Source: ZC4RG42 sp036676355 (GTDB lineage Bacteria; Pseudomonadota; Gammaproteobacteria; Burkholderiales; SG8-39). From it: a stretch of DNA of 64,000 nt. This document shows, in pieces, positions 26,410 through 36,111 of this stretch. The first letter of the stretch is position 1. Every line of letters starts with the position of its first letter. The stretch spans positions 11,194 to 75,193 of the forward strand of contig JAKFDA010000017.1 in assembly GCA_036676355.1 (NCBI GenBank), given 5' to 3'. A model generated the notes under the pieces. That model was not told where the DNA came from, made no database searches, and saw only the letters and a list, made by a program, of their open reading frames with translations. Position numbers and translations under genes: made by a program.

Positions 26410-26820
26410 TCAGCGGATGTTCGATTGCGTTGCGAACGCGGGCAGGGCCATTTCCGCTTTCCAGCCCTTTTTGCGATGTTCGGCCACGACAGTGGTGAAA
26501 ATGCCGCCGCGCACGAAGAATCTGGCGGTCAGGCGCATGAAACGGGGCGCCAGCAGCTTCACCAGATCGTCGAGAATCTTGTTGGTCACGGCCTCGTGGA
26601 AGGCGCCTTCGTTGCGATAGGACCAGATGTACAGCTTGAGGCTTTTCAACTCCACGCATTTCCTGTCGGCAATGTAATCCAGATAGAGCACGGCGAAATC
26701 CGGTTGGCCGGTGACCGGGCACAGACAGGTGAATTCCGGGATCTCCATGTGGATGAGGAAATCGCGGTTCGGCGCGGGGTTGGGGAAGTGCTGCAGGGAC
26801 GTGCTCTGTTTGCTCGGCAT
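26410..26820 (-). CDS. queF: NADPH-dependent 7-cyano-7-deazaguanine reductase
   Basis: A 136-residue unimodular (type I) QueF that reduces preQ0 to preQ1 in queuosine synthesis. The catalytic Cys is Cys34 in FTCLCPVTGQPDF, the QueF motif is ELKSLKLY, and the active-site His/Glu region is RNEGAFHEAVTNKI. The T-fold ends with VRGGIFTTVVAEH. It is first on the minus strand and may be co-transcribed with dapC, 14 bp downstream. No preQ1 riboswitch was recognised upstream. Confidence 0.95.
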   Translation of the reverse strand: MPSKQSTSLQHFPNPAPNRDFLIHMEIPEFTCLCPVTGQPDFAVLYLDYIADRKCVELKSLKLYIWSYRNEGAFHEAVTNKILDDLVKLLAPRFMRLTARFFVRGGIFTTVVAEHRKKGWKAEMALPAFATQSNIR

Positions 26821-26860
26821 TTGGTCGATTGTGAGTGAAGCGGATAAGAAAGCGGGTGGT

Positions 26861-26866
26861 ATTATA
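26861..26866 (-). promoter_or_regulatory. Candidate -10 box for queF
   Basis: On the minus strand the sequence is TATAAT, 41 bp before the queF start codon. No good -35 is seen 16-18 bp upstream, so this is tentative. The 220-bp gap between queF and smc otherwise shows nothing identifiable. Confidence 0.3.
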
Positions 26867-27040
26867 CGGGCCGCTTTCTAACTGCCCCACTAAGAAGCGC
26901 AACCGAGGAAAAGCTTGTAAAACCGTGGCATAGGCTGCCCGCGAGGAGAGGAGCGACTTGCGGCTGATCCGGGCGCTCTGCGAAGCGCCGACCCTGGTGA
27001 TTAAAGCTCCCTTCGCGCGCCTGACCGGCTTCGATCCAAC

Positions 27041-30000
27041 GTGCGTCTAACACAACTGAAACTCGCAGGGTTCAAGTCTTTCGTGGACCCGAGCACCATT
27101 CATGTACCCGGGCAGCTGGTCGGTGTCGTCGGCCCCAACGGCTGCGGCAAATCCAACATCATCGATGCGGTGCGCTGGGTACTGGGCGAATCGAGAGCGT
27201 CGGCACTGCGCGGCGAATCGATGCAGGACGTCATCTTCAACGGCTCGACCCTGCGCAAGCCGGTCGCGCGGGCGAGCGTCGAACTGATCTTCGACAACAG
27301 CCTCGGCAAGGCGGCCGGGCAGTGGTCGCAATACGCCGAAATCTCGGTCAAGCGCATCCTCACGCGCGAAGGCGACTCGACCTATTGGATCAACAACACC
27401 CAGGTGCGCCGGCGTGACGTGCAGGATATCTTCCTCGGCACCGGGGTCGGTCCGCGCGCGTACGCCATCATCGAGCAGGGCATGATCTCGCGCGTCATCG
27501 ACGCCAAGCCCGAGGAACTGCGCGTATTTCTGGAAGAAGCGGCCGGCGTCTCCAAATACAAGGAGCGTCGCCGGGAAACCGAAAACCGCCTGGAAGATAC
27601 GCGCGAGAATCTGGCGCGGGTGGAAGATATCCGTCGTGAACTCGACGCGCAGATCGAGAAGCTCTCGCTGCAGGCCGAAGTGGCGCAGCAATACAAGACC
27701 TATCAGGTCGAGGCGCGCGACAAACAGAATCTGCTGTGGTTTCTGCGCAAGCAGGACGCCGAAGCCGATGCGCAGCGCATGCAGCGCGACATCGAGCAGG
27801 CGGTCAATGCGCTCGAAGCCGAAACCGCGCGATTGCGCGAAATCGAGGCGCGGCTCGAAGAAGCTCGCGCCGAGCATTACGCCGCGGCCGATGCGGTGAA
27901 TGCCGCGCAGGGCGAGTTCTACGGCGTCAATAGCGAAGTCTCGCGGCTGGAAACCGAAATTCGTTATGTCGGCGAAAAACGCCAGCGGCTCGAAACGCAG
28001 TCGGCACAGCTCGACATGCAGGTCGAGCAGTGGCAGCGACAGCGCGAAGATCTGGGCGAAGCGCTCGGCATGTGGCGTAGTCGTCGCGAAAGCGCGGCCG
28101 AACGCATTGCGGTGGCGCAGGCGCGCGTCGACGAGGAGCAAGCCAGACTGCCGGAAACCGACGAGACCTTCCGTGGCGTGCAGGCGCAACTGAGCGAGGC
28201 GCGCGATGCGATCGCACAGGCCGAGCAGGATTTCCAGGTCGAGCAGACGCACCTCTCGCACATCGGCAAAGCGTTGCAGCAATTCGAGGTGCGCGAGGAA
28301 CGCCTCATCGCCGAGCGCGGCGCGCTGGTCGAGCCGGATCAGGAGCGAGTGACCGAGTTGCAGGAGAGCATCGCACTCGCGGAGGCCGAACTGGCCGAAT
28401 GCACCGAGCGCATCCGCACGCTGCGCGAGGAGATGCCGCAACTCGAAGCGGCGCGCGGCGAAGCCTTGCAACGACTTCAGGAACTGCAGCGCGAGGGCCA
28501 TACGCTCGAAGGCCGCCTGACGGCCCTGCAGCATATCCAGGCGCAGGTCGAACAGAACGGCAAGATCAAGGACTGGCTGGACAAGCACGAACTGCAGAAT
28601 CTGCCGCGTTTGTGGCAGAAGATCACGGTCGAACCCGGCTGGGAAACAGCGGCCGAATCGATTCTGCGCGAGCGGCTGCACGCGCTCGAACTGTCCGATC
28701 CGGATTTACTGCAGCGCCTGCTCGACGATGCGCCGCAAGGCAAAGTCAGCGTGTACGCGCGCGAAAGCGGCACGGCGCCGGCACAGCCGCACGGCGAATT
28801 CAATCCGCTCTGCGCGCTGGTGCGCTGCACCGACGAGGCGGTGCGCGCGTTGCTCGAAGATTGGCTGACCGGTATCTACGTCGTCGAAGGCATTCCGCGC
28901 CTGATGACGCGCCTGGCGTTGCCCGCCGGCGCCGTGCTGGTCAATCGCGAAGGACATCAGTTCACGCGTTACGCGGTGTCCTTCCACGGTCCTGATTCCG
29001 GCGATGCCGGCATTCTCGCGCGGCAGCGAGAAATCGAGGGATTGATCGAGGAAGTTGCGCTCAGCACTGCACGTATCGATACGGCGCAGGCCGAACACGA
29101 ACGCAGCAACCGCGCACTCGCGGATCGTCGCCTCATGTTGTCCGAATTGCAGGCGCGCGAAGCAGCCAACAATCGCGAGCGGCACACGCAGCAGATGGAA
29201 CTGCTCAAGCTCAATGAGGGCGTGGCCCGTGTGCGCGAGCGTGCCGCGCAGATCGATCACGAACTGGAAGAACTGCGCAGCGAAAAAGAAACCGAGCAGG
29301 GCAGGCAGGTCGAAGCCGAGTCCAATCTGGAACGACAGCAGGCCGAAATCGACGAGTTGTACAGCCGGCACGAAACCGTGAAGGCCGCGCATGATCAGGC
29401 CGGCCAGGCGCTCGAGCAGCAGCGGCAGACGGTGCAGACCGCCGAGCGCGAATTGCAGGAAGCGAATTTTGCCGAACGCGAATGCGCCAACAAGGTTGGC
29501 GAGATCGAGCGGACCATCGAAGGTCTGGCCGATCAGATAGAACGCGGTCAGGAAACGCGCGAAAGCGCGCGCGCCGAGCTGCAGGAGATACATGACGGCG
29601 GCTTGCGCGAACAATTGCAGGTAGTGCTGGAGCAGCGTGGCGAACGCGAACAGGCTTTGACCGAAGCGCGCGACCGTCAGGAAGAACTGACGCAGGTGCT
29701 GCGCGCGGCCGACGAAGAACGACTTGGTTGCGAACAGAATCTGCCGCCGCTGCGCGATCGCATCGGCGACTTGCGCTTGAAAGAGCAGGCTGCGCGACTG
29801 AATTTCGATCAGTACGCGGAACAGCTCAGTGTCGCCGGAGCGGACGAAGCTGCGCTGACGCAAATGGCCGAAGCCAACAAGCAGCGTCCCAGTGCCTTGC
29901 AGGGCGAGATCAACCGCCTCAATCAATTGATGGGCGATCTGGGCGCGATCAACATGGCCGCGCTGGATGAACTGGCGGCGTCAACCGAGCGCAAGAGCTT

Positions 30001-30562
30001 CCTCGATGCGCAATCGGCCGACCTTGCGCAGGCACTTGAAACGCTGGAGAACGCAATTCGTCGCATCGACCGTGAAACGCGCGAGATGCTGCAGACGACT
30101 TTCGATGAAGTGAACGGGCATTTCGGCCGCATGTTTCCCGCGCTGTTCGGCGGCGGCGAAGCGAAGCTGATCATGACCGGCGACGAAATCCTCGACGCAG
30201 GCATCGAAGTCCATGCGCAACCGCCGGGCAAGCGTAATTCCAGCATCCAGCTGCTTTCCGGTGGCGAAAAGGCGCTCACCGCCATTTCGCTGATCTTCTC
30301 GCTGTTCCAGTTGAATCCCGCGCCGTTCTGTCTGCTCGACGAGGTGGACGCGCCGCTGGACGACAGCAACACCGAGCGCTTCTGCAATCTGGTGCGCAAG
30401 ATGTCGGAGAACACGCAGTTCCTCTTCATCAGCCACAGCAAGATCACCATGGAACTGGCGAACCAACTGGTCGGTGTCACCATGCAGGAACAGGGTGTAT
30501 CGCGCGTGGTCTCGGTCGATATCGAAGAGGCGCTGCGCATGAAAGAATCCGTGGCTGCGTGA
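27041..30562 (+). CDS. smc: Chromosome segregation protein SMC
   Basis: A 1173-residue ATPase of the SMC-ScpAB condensin. The start is GTG 27041 (MRLTQLKLAGFKSF). Walker A is GPNGCGKS (31-38). Two long coiled coils flank a hinge at roughly 500-650. The ABC signature is LLSGGEKALTAISLIF and Walker B is CLLDEVDAPLDDSN near the C terminus. The coiled coils are rich in Glu, Arg and Ala, as is usual in GC-rich genomes. ScpA and ScpB are encoded 20 kb away in this window. zipA and ligA follow, an order common in betaproteobacteria. No clear ribosome-binding site precedes the GTG. Confidence 0.97.
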   Translation: MRLTQLKLAGFKSFVDPSTIHVPGQLVGVVGPNGCGKSNIIDAVRWVLGESRASALRGESMQDVIFNGSTLRKPVARASVELIFDNSLGKAAGQWSQYAEISVKRILTREGDSTYWINNTQVRRRDVQDIFLGTGVGPRAYAIIEQGMISRVIDAKPEELRVFLEEAAGVSKYKERRRETENRLEDTRENLARVEDIRRELDAQIEKLSLQAEVAQQYKTYQVEARDKQNLLWFLRKQDAEADAQRMQRDIEQAVNALEAETARLREIEARLEEARAEHYAAADAVNAAQGEFYGVNSEVSRLETEIRYVGEKRQRLETQSAQLDMQVEQWQRQREDLGEALGMWRSRRESAAERIAVAQARVDEEQARLPETDETFRGVQAQLSEARDAIAQAEQDFQVEQTHLSHIGKALQQFEVREERLIAERGALVEPDQERVTELQESIALAEAELAECTERIRTLREEMPQLEAARGEALQRLQELQREGHTLEGRLTALQHIQAQVEQNGKIKDWLDKHELQNLPRLWQKITVEPGWETAAESILRERLHALELSDPDLLQRLLDDAPQGKVSVYARESGTAPAQPHGEFNPLCALVRCTDEAVRALLEDWLTGIYVVEGIPRLMTRLALPAGAVLVNREGHQFTRYAVSFHGPDSGDAGILARQREIEGLIEEVALSTARIDTAQAEHERSNRALADRRLMLSELQAREAANNRERHTQQMELLKLNEGVARVRERAAQIDHELEELRSEKETEQGRQVEAESNLERQQAEIDELYSRHETVKAAHDQAGQALEQQRQTVQTAERELQEANFAERECANKVGEIERTIEGLADQIERGQETRESARAELQEIHDGGLREQLQVVLEQRGEREQALTEARDRQEELTQVLRAADEERLGCEQNLPPLRDRIGDLRLKEQAARLNFDQYAEQLSVAGADEAALTQMAEANKQRPSALQGEINRLNQLMGDLGAINMAALDELAASTERKSFLDAQSADLAQALETLENAIRRIDRETREMLQTTFDEVNGHFGRMFPALFGGGEAKLIMTGDEILDAGIEVHAQPPGKRNSSIQLLSGGEKALTAISLIFSLFQLNPAPFCLLDEVDAPLDDSNTERFCNLVRKMSENTQFLFISHSKITMELANQLVGVTMQEQGVSRVVSVDIEEALRMKESVAA

Positions 30563-30632
30563 AACTGATTGCCGCGCAACGCCAACTTGCCGTCGCGATG
30601 TCCGTCGAAAAGAACGCAGGGAGAAGCAACGC

Positions 30633-31766
30633 ATGAGCGAGCTCCAGCTCGGATTGTTGATCATCGGCGCACTGGTCGTGATCGCGGTGATTGTCTATAA
30701 CAAATGGCAGGAAAACCGCCTGCGCCGCAGAACGGAGAGCGCGTTCGCGACCGTCCATGAAGACGTCTTGCTCGGCGGCGCCAAGGCGGCATCGTACGAG
30801 ATCGACGAAGGTATCGTCGCGCCGACGCCATACGAAGCGCCGCCCGAGCAATTCGAGGAGGTGCGAGTCGAACACGTTCTGGGCGATGTCGACTCGTCGA
30901 TCGAACCCGCAGTATCCGAACCCGCAGCGGCGGATGCATTGCCCTTTGCGGTACTCAATGAAGCGCTCGATTGCATCGCCACGCTGGAATGCCCCACTGC
31001 GGTCGGTGGCGACCGCATCGCCGCGCGTGCGCAGCCGCTGTTCGATGACGAAGTCGCGCGACGCGTGCATTGGGAAGGCCTCGACGAGGCCGACGGAACC
31101 TGGGGCGCGGTGCTGCCGGATCAGGCGTACACCAGAGTTCGTCTGGGTTTTCAGCTTGCCACTCAGGCCGGCGCGGTGTCGCAGTACCAGCTCGAATCGT
31201 TCGCCTCATCGAGCGTCGAACTGGCGCTGGCCCTGTCGGCCGACGTCAATGTTGTCGACACCGAGGCGGCCATGCAGCAGGCCGCGCGCCTGGACCAGTT
31301 CTGCGCCGATTTCGACGTGCAGGTCGGCTTGTCGGTGATCACCGACGAGACGCACACCATCCCGGGCACCAAGATTCGCGGCGTGGCGGAAAGCGCGGGT
31401 TTCATCCTGAGCAAGGACGGCCGCTACCATCGTTACGACGAAGACGGCCTGGAACTGTACATGCTGTCGAATATGGAACCGATGCCGTTCCATATCGAAA
31501 CCATTCGCACGCTGACCACGCGCGGCGTGACCCTGCTGCTCAATGTGCCGCGCGCGCCGGGAGCGTCCGTCACGTTTCGCAGCTACATCAAATTCGCCCG
31601 CCAGTTGGCTGAAGCACTGGACGGAACGCTGGTCGACGATAACAAGCAGCCGATCGGCGAGCGCGCGATCGAACAGGTCGGCGCGCAACTGTCCACCATT
31701 TACGATGCCATGAGCGCGGGCGGCATTCCGGCCGGGAGTGCGGCGGCGCGCCGTCTGTTCGCTTGA
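30633..31766 (+). CDS. zipA: Cell division protein ZipA homologue
   Basis: A 377-residue protein anchored by one N-terminal transmembrane segment (about 5-23, LGLLIIGALVVIAVIVYNKW) with a cytoplasmic body. An acidic linker (about 45-110) leads to a C-terminal ZipA-like FtsZ-binding domain (about 230-365, including MEPMPFHIETIRTLTTRGVT and FRSYIKFARQLAEALDGTLV). It would tether FtsZ to the membrane at the division site. Sequence similarity in this family is low, so the call rests on topology, the C-terminal domain and the smc-zipA-ligA position. ligA begins 6 bp downstream. Confidence 0.8.
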   Translation: MSELQLGLLIIGALVVIAVIVYNKWQENRLRRRTESAFATVHEDVLLGGAKAASYEIDEGIVAPTPYEAPPEQFEEVRVEHVLGDVDSSIEPAVSEPAAADALPFAVLNEALDCIATLECPTAVGGDRIAARAQPLFDDEVARRVHWEGLDEADGTWGAVLPDQAYTRVRLGFQLATQAGAVSQYQLESFASSSVELALALSADVNVVDTEAAMQQAARLDQFCADFDVQVGLSVITDETHTIPGTKIRGVAESAGFILSKDGRYHRYDEDGLELYMLSNMEPMPFHIETIRTLTTRGVTLLLNVPRAPGASVTFRSYIKFARQLAEALDGTLVDDNKQPIGERAIEQVGAQLSTIYDAMSAGGIPAGSAAARRLFA

Positions 31767-31772
31767 TGAGCG

Positions 31773-33803
31773 ATGTCCGTTCCCGCTGAGATCCGCGCCC
31801 GGGCTGCCCGCCTGCGGCACGACATCGAGGATCATAACCGCCGTTACTACGTCCTTGATGCACCGAGCATCAGCGACGCCGAATACGACGCGTTGTTCCG
31901 TGAACTGCAGGCGCTGGAAGCGTGCTATCCGGAACTCATCTCGCCGGATTCACCGACCCAGCGTGTTGGCGCCGCGCCGCTGGGCGCCTTCATGCCGGTG
32001 AAGCATCGCGTGCCGATGCTCTCGCTCAACAACGCCTTCAGCGACGAGGACATCGAAGCCTTCGACCGACGCGTGCGCGACATGCTCGGCATCGAGACGG
32101 TGAGCTACTACTGCGAGCCGAAATTCGACGGGCTTGCCATCAACCTCAGCTATGAACGGGGCCGCCTGGCGCAGGGCGCAACGCGAGGCGACGGTTATAC
32201 CGGCGAGGATGTCACCGCGAACTTGCGCACGATAAAGAACATTCCCCTGCGCCTGCCCGTGACCGAATCGCCCGCGGTGCTGGAAGTGCGCGGCGAAGTG
32301 CTAATGTGGCGAGAGGATTTCGAACGGCTCAACGTCGCGCAGCGTGAACGCGGCGACAAGGAATTCGTCAATCCGCGCAACGCTGCCGCCGGCAGTCTGC
32401 GGCAGCTCGACTCGCGCATCACTGCGCGGCGCCCGCTGCGTTTTTTTGCCTATGGGGTGGGGCATGTGGAAGGCATGCCGTTGCCGCCGACGCAAAGTGG
32501 ATTGATCGATGCTCTGGCCGAACTCGGCTTCGCAGTGTCCCGCGATCGCCGTGTCGTGCAGGGTACGTCGGGTCTGCATGCGTTCTATGCCGACATGCGG
32601 ACGCGCCGAGCCGAACTGGCCTACGACATCGACGGCGTGGTCTATAAGGTGGACAGCCTGGCGCAGCAGGATGAACTGGGCTTTGTTTCGCGCGCGCCGC
32701 GTTTTGCGATCGCGCACAAATATCCCGCCGAAGAGGCGCAGACCGAATTGCAGGCGATCGAGATCCAGGTCGGCCGCACCGGTGCGCTGACCCCGGTGGC
32801 GCGACTCAAGCCGGTGTTCGTCGGCGGTGTGACCGTTACCAACGCGACGTTGCACAACGAAGACGAAGTGCGGCGCAAGGATGTCTGGCCGGGCGACACC
32901 GTTATCGTGCGGCGTGCCGGCGATGTGATTCCGGAGGTGGTCGGCGTGGCCAAGCCCGGCGCCCGTCGCGCCGAAGATCGCTTCGTCATGCCGTTGATCT
33001 GTCCGGTATGCGGCTCGGCGGTGGTGCGCCTGCCGGATGAGGCCGTCGCGCGCTGCTCCGGCGGGTTGTTCTGTCCGGCGCAGCGCAAGCAGGCGTTGCT
33101 GCACTTTGCCTCACGGCGCGCGATGGATGTCGAGGGTTTGGGCGAAAAACTGGTGGATCAGTTGGTCGAAGGCGGCATCGTCCGCACGCCGCCCGATCTG
33201 TATCGCCTGGGCGTTGCCAGGCTGGCGGCGCTCGAACGCATGGGCGAGCGTTCGGCGCAGAATCTGCTGGCCGCGCTGGATCGTTCGCGCCGGCCGACGC
33301 TGGCGCGTTTCGTCTATGCACTGGGCATCCGCAATGTCGGCGAGGCGACGGCCAAGGATCTGGCCCATCACTACGGCACGCTGGATGCTTTGATGAGTGC
33401 CGACGAAACGGCGCTGCTGGAAGTGCCGGATGTCGGTCCCATTGTCGCAAAGGCGATCCGCCAGTTTTTCGATGAACCGCATAATCGTGAAATCATCGAG
33501 CAGTTGCGCGCACCGGGTATGGTGGAAGTGCGCGAGACGGCGCCACGCAAGGTGGCGCACGGTGGCGCGGCGGCCGGTAAGACTTTCGTCCTGACCGGCA
33601 CGTTGCCGAGCATGGCGCGCGAAGACGCCAAGGCGTTGATCGAGTCGCACGGCGGCAAGGTCGCCGGTTCGGTATCGAAGAAGACGGATTACGTGATTGC
33701 CGGCGCGGATGCCGGCAGTAAATTGAGCAAGGCGGAGGAACTCGGCGTAACGATCCTCGACCAAGCCGGGCTCATCGACTTACTGCAGCATTTACAGAAC
33801 TGA
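31773..33803 (+). CDS. ligA: NAD-dependent DNA ligase
   Basis: A 676-residue ligase. Lys117 in CEPKFDGLAI is the adenylated residue; the N-terminal Ia domain (HNRRYYVLDAPSISDAEYD) binds NAD+. The OB fold is followed by a zinc finger with CPVCGSAVV and two later cysteines (RCSGGLFC), then helix-hairpin-helix repeats (ERMGERSAQNLLAAL, DVGPIVAKAIRQFF) and a C-terminal BRCT domain (about 600-676, GKTFVLTGTLPSMAREDAKA). Length and order match E. coli LigA (671). It joins Okazaki fragments. Spacing to zipA and galU suggests one operon. Confidence 0.97.
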   Translation: MSVPAEIRARAARLRHDIEDHNRRYYVLDAPSISDAEYDALFRELQALEACYPELISPDSPTQRVGAAPLGAFMPVKHRVPMLSLNNAFSDEDIEAFDRRVRDMLGIETVSYYCEPKFDGLAINLSYERGRLAQGATRGDGYTGEDVTANLRTIKNIPLRLPVTESPAVLEVRGEVLMWREDFERLNVAQRERGDKEFVNPRNAAAGSLRQLDSRITARRPLRFFAYGVGHVEGMPLPPTQSGLIDALAELGFAVSRDRRVVQGTSGLHAFYADMRTRRAELAYDIDGVVYKVDSLAQQDELGFVSRAPRFAIAHKYPAEEAQTELQAIEIQVGRTGALTPVARLKPVFVGGVTVTNATLHNEDEVRRKDVWPGDTVIVRRAGDVIPEVVGVAKPGARRAEDRFVMPLICPVCGSAVVRLPDEAVARCSGGLFCPAQRKQALLHFASRRAMDVEGLGEKLVDQLVEGGIVRTPPDLYRLGVARLAALERMGERSAQNLLAALDRSRRPTLARFVYALGIRNVGEATAKDLAHHYGTLDALMSADETALLEVPDVGPIVAKAIRQFFDEPHNREIIEQLRAPGMVEVRETAPRKVAHGGAAAGKTFVLTGTLPSMAREDAKALIESHGGKVAGSVSKKTDYVIAGADAGSKLSKAEELGVTILDQAGLIDLLQHLQN

Positions 33804-33814
33804 AAAGGAATGGA

Positions 33815-34684
33815 ATGTCTTTGATCACTAAAGCGGTGTTTCCGGTCGCCGGATTCGGTAGCCGGTTTCTGCCGGCAACCAAGGCCAGTCCCAAGGAAAT
33901 GATGCCGGTGGTGGACAAGCCGCTCATCCAGTACGCCGTCGAGGAGGCCGTCGCCGCAGGTTGCACGGAGATGATTTTCATCACCGGGCGGCACAAGCGC
34001 GCAATCGAAGATCATTTCGACAAGGCTTACGAGATCGAGAATGAGCTCGCCTCGCGCGGCAAGCAGGAACTGCTCGATCTGGTGCAGGGTATTCTGCCGA
34101 AGAACGTCAATTGCATTTACATTCGTCAGCCGGAGCAACTCGGCCTCGGCCACGCGGTGCTGTGCGCGCAGCCGATCGTCAACAACGAGCCCTTCGCCGT
34201 CATCCTGGCCGACGATCTGATCGATGCGCCCATATCGGCCATGAAGCAGATGACCGACGTGTTCAATCGGGAAGGTCGTTCGGTACTCGGTGTCATGGAA
34301 GTGCCGCGCGAGCAGACCAGCAGCTACGGCATCGTGCGGGCAACCCGCGTCGACGATCGGCTCGAATCGATCGAGGCGATCGTGGAAAAACCGAAGCCGG
34401 CCGATGCGCCCTCCAATCTCGCGGTGATCGGCCGCTATGTGCTGACGCCGCGCATTTTTCATCATCTGCGTAACGTCAAGGCGGGTGCGGGCGGGGAGAT
34501 CCAGCTCACCGATGCCATCGCCGCGCTGCTGCGCGAGGAGCGCGTGCTGGCCTATCGCTTCGAAGGCACGCGTTATGACTGCGGCTCCAAGCTCGGCTAT
34601 CTGCAGGCGACGGTGGCATTCGGCCGCAAGCACGGCGAAGTGGGCGCGCAATTCGACAGCTGGTTGAACGAGCAGTACGCCTGA
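33815..34684 (+). CDS. galU: UTP--glucose-1-phosphate uridylyltransferase
   Basis: A 289-residue nucleotidyltransferase making UDP-glucose for LPS, capsule and other glycans. The N-terminal signature is FPVAGFGSRFLPATKASPKE with MMPVVDKPLIQYAVEEA; further motifs are QPEQLGLGHAVLCAQP, ILADDLIDAP, YGIVRATR, VEKPKPADAPSNLAVIGRY and TRYDCGSKLGYLQA. The length fits the GalU/GtaB family (about 290-300). It follows ligA by 11 bp and may be the last gene of the smc operon; a new -10-like box lies between it and hpt. Confidence 0.95.
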   Translation: MSLITKAVFPVAGFGSRFLPATKASPKEMMPVVDKPLIQYAVEEAVAAGCTEMIFITGRHKRAIEDHFDKAYEIENELASRGKQELLDLVQGILPKNVNCIYIRQPEQLGLGHAVLCAQPIVNNEPFAVILADDLIDAPISAMKQMTDVFNREGRSVLGVMEVPREQTSSYGIVRATRVDDRLESIEAIVEKPKPADAPSNLAVIGRYVLTPRIFHHLRNVKAGAGGEIQLTDAIAALLREERVLAYRFEGTRYDCGSKLGYLQATVAFGRKHGEVGAQFDSWLNEQYA

Positions 34685-34709
34685 ACGTATCCCGGCCGGC
34701 GCGGTTCGC

Positions 34710-34715
34710 TATACT
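34710..34715 (+). promoter_or_regulatory. Candidate -10 box before hpt
   Basis: TATACT at 34710-34715, 33 bp before the hpt start codon, in the 64-bp gap after galU. No convincing -35 is seen, so the evidence is weak. Confidence 0.3.
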
Positions 34716-34748
34716 CTTCGCCCATTACTGGCGCCGCGGGAGAAGCGC

Positions 34749-35306
34749 ATGTTGTCGGCAGAACAGGCGTGGAAAATCTTGGACGAGGCGGACGTCGTTT
34801 GTACGGCGGAAGAAGTGGAGCGGGCGATCGGCCGCCTGGGGGACGAAATCACCGCACGCCTGCGCAATCGTTTTCCGCTGGTGTTGTGCGTCATGAACGG
34901 TGCGCTGTTTTTTTGCGGCAAACTGCTGCCGCTGCTGCGTTTTCCGCTGACTCTGGATTACGTGCACTGCTCGCGTTACGGCGACGGCATCGACGGGCGG
35001 GAAATTCACTGGAAGGTCGAACCGCCGCCGCACGTCAGGGGGCGCGCGGTGCTGGTGCTGGACGACATTCTCGATGAAGGGCCGACTCTAGCCGCGATCA
35101 AGCAACGCGTGCTGGCGCTGGGAGCCACATCGTGCGATATCGCGGTGCTGACCGACAAGCTCTTAGACCATCCCAAGCCCGTGACGCCGGATTTCGTCGG
35201 GTTGCGGGTCCCCGATCGCTTCATTTTCGGCTGCGGCCTGGACGCGTGGGGACTGTGGCGCAACCTGCCGGCCCTGTACGCGCTGAAGGACGACTTCAAG
35301 CGCTGA
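34749..35306 (+). CDS. hpt: Hypoxanthine(-guanine) phosphoribosyltransferase
   Basis: A 185-residue type I phosphoribosyltransferase. The PRPP loop is VLVLDDILDEGPTLAAI, followed by TDKLLDHPKPVTPDFVGLRV and the flexible-loop region DYVHCSRYGDGIDGREIHW. It converts hypoxanthine (and perhaps guanine) with PRPP to IMP (GMP). The next gene encodes an S-methyl-5'-thioinosine phosphorylase, which releases hypoxanthine, so the pair makes a short salvage route. GGGAGAAG precedes the ATG at a good distance. Confidence 0.88.
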   Translation: MLSAEQAWKILDEADVVCTAEEVERAIGRLGDEITARLRNRFPLVLCVMNGALFFCGKLLPLLRFPLTLDYVHCSRYGDGIDGREIHWKVEPPPHVRGRAVLVLDDILDEGPTLAAIKQRVLALGATSCDIAVLTDKLLDHPKPVTPDFVGLRVPDRFIFGCGLDAWGLWRNLPALYALKDDFKR

Positions 35307-35356
35307 TGCCCGCACGCATTCTTTCAAATACAAGTAAAGCTTCTAGACATTCAATC

Positions 35357-36097
35357 ATGTTGGCAATCATCGGCGGCAGCGGCCTCACCAAGCTGAGCAA
35401 TCTCGACATCACCCATCGCAAGGCGGCACGCACGCCTTATGGCGAGCCATCGGGCGCGCTGACCTTCGGCAAAATTCGCGGCCGCGAAGTCGTCTTTCTC
35501 GCACGTCACGGCTATGGCCACACCATTCCCCCGCACGAGGTGAATTACCGCGCCAACCTCTGGGCGCTGCAGCAGGAAGGCGTCAAGCAGGTGGTCTCGG
35601 TGGCGTCGGTCGGCGGCATCCGCGCCGATCTGGGTCCCGGCACGCTGGCCGTGCCGGACCAGATCATCGATTACACCTGGGGCCGTTGTTCGACTTATTT
35701 CGAAGGCGGCGACGCGCCGGTCAGGCACGTCGATTTCACCATGCCTTATACCGACTCGCTGCGCCAATGCATTCTGCGCGCGGCGCGTGCTTGCAAGGAG
35801 CCGATCGTCGACGGCGGCGTTTATGCCGCAACGCCGGGGCCGCGTCTGGAGACCGCCGCGGAAATCAGACGTTACGAGCAGGACGGCGCGGACGTCGTCG
35901 GCATGACCGGTATGCCCGAAGCCGTACTGGCGCGCGAACTGGAGCTTGAATACGCGACGATCGCAGTTGTGGTGAACCATGCGGCGGGCAAGGGCGACAG
36001 CGCACGGGCTATCCATTTCGCGGATATCGAAAAGACGCTGCAGCAGACCATCGCACGCGCGCGTCGCGTGCTCGAGGAAGTGGTGCTCGGCTTATAA
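35357..36097 (+). CDS. S-methyl-5'-thioinosine phosphorylase
   Basis: A 246-residue purine nucleoside phosphorylase-family enzyme. The N terminus MLAIIGGSGLTKL and FLARHGYGHTIPPHEVNYRA bind phosphate and ribose; MTGMPEAVLARELELEYATI is the central substrate strand. Where MTA phosphorylases carry two Asp residues that contact adenine, this protein has VVNHAAGK (Asn207). That matches the Pseudomonas MTI phosphorylase and indicates a 6-oxopurine substrate. It cleaves methylthioinosine to hypoxanthine and methylthioribose-1-phosphate. ATG 35357 gives the family N terminus. It follows hpt by 50 bp and is 14 bp before def. Confidence 0.87.
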   Translation: MLAIIGGSGLTKLSNLDITHRKAARTPYGEPSGALTFGKIRGREVVFLARHGYGHTIPPHEVNYRANLWALQQEGVKQVVSVASVGGIRADLGPGTLAVPDQIIDYTWGRCSTYFEGGDAPVRHVDFTMPYTDSLRQCILRAARACKEPIVDGGVYAATPGPRLETAAEIRRYEQDGADVVGMTGMPEAVLARELELEYATIAVVVNHAAGKGDSARAIHFADIEKTLQQTIARARRVLEEVVLGL

Positions 36098-36111
36098 GCA
36101 TTGGAGTCGAC

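Noticed and set aside
26821..27040. preQ1 riboswitch before queF, or a small gene on the minus strand (63 codons)
   Set aside because: No preQ1 aptamer pattern could be recognised, and the small open frame overlaps the smc start and has no ribosome-binding site or family features.
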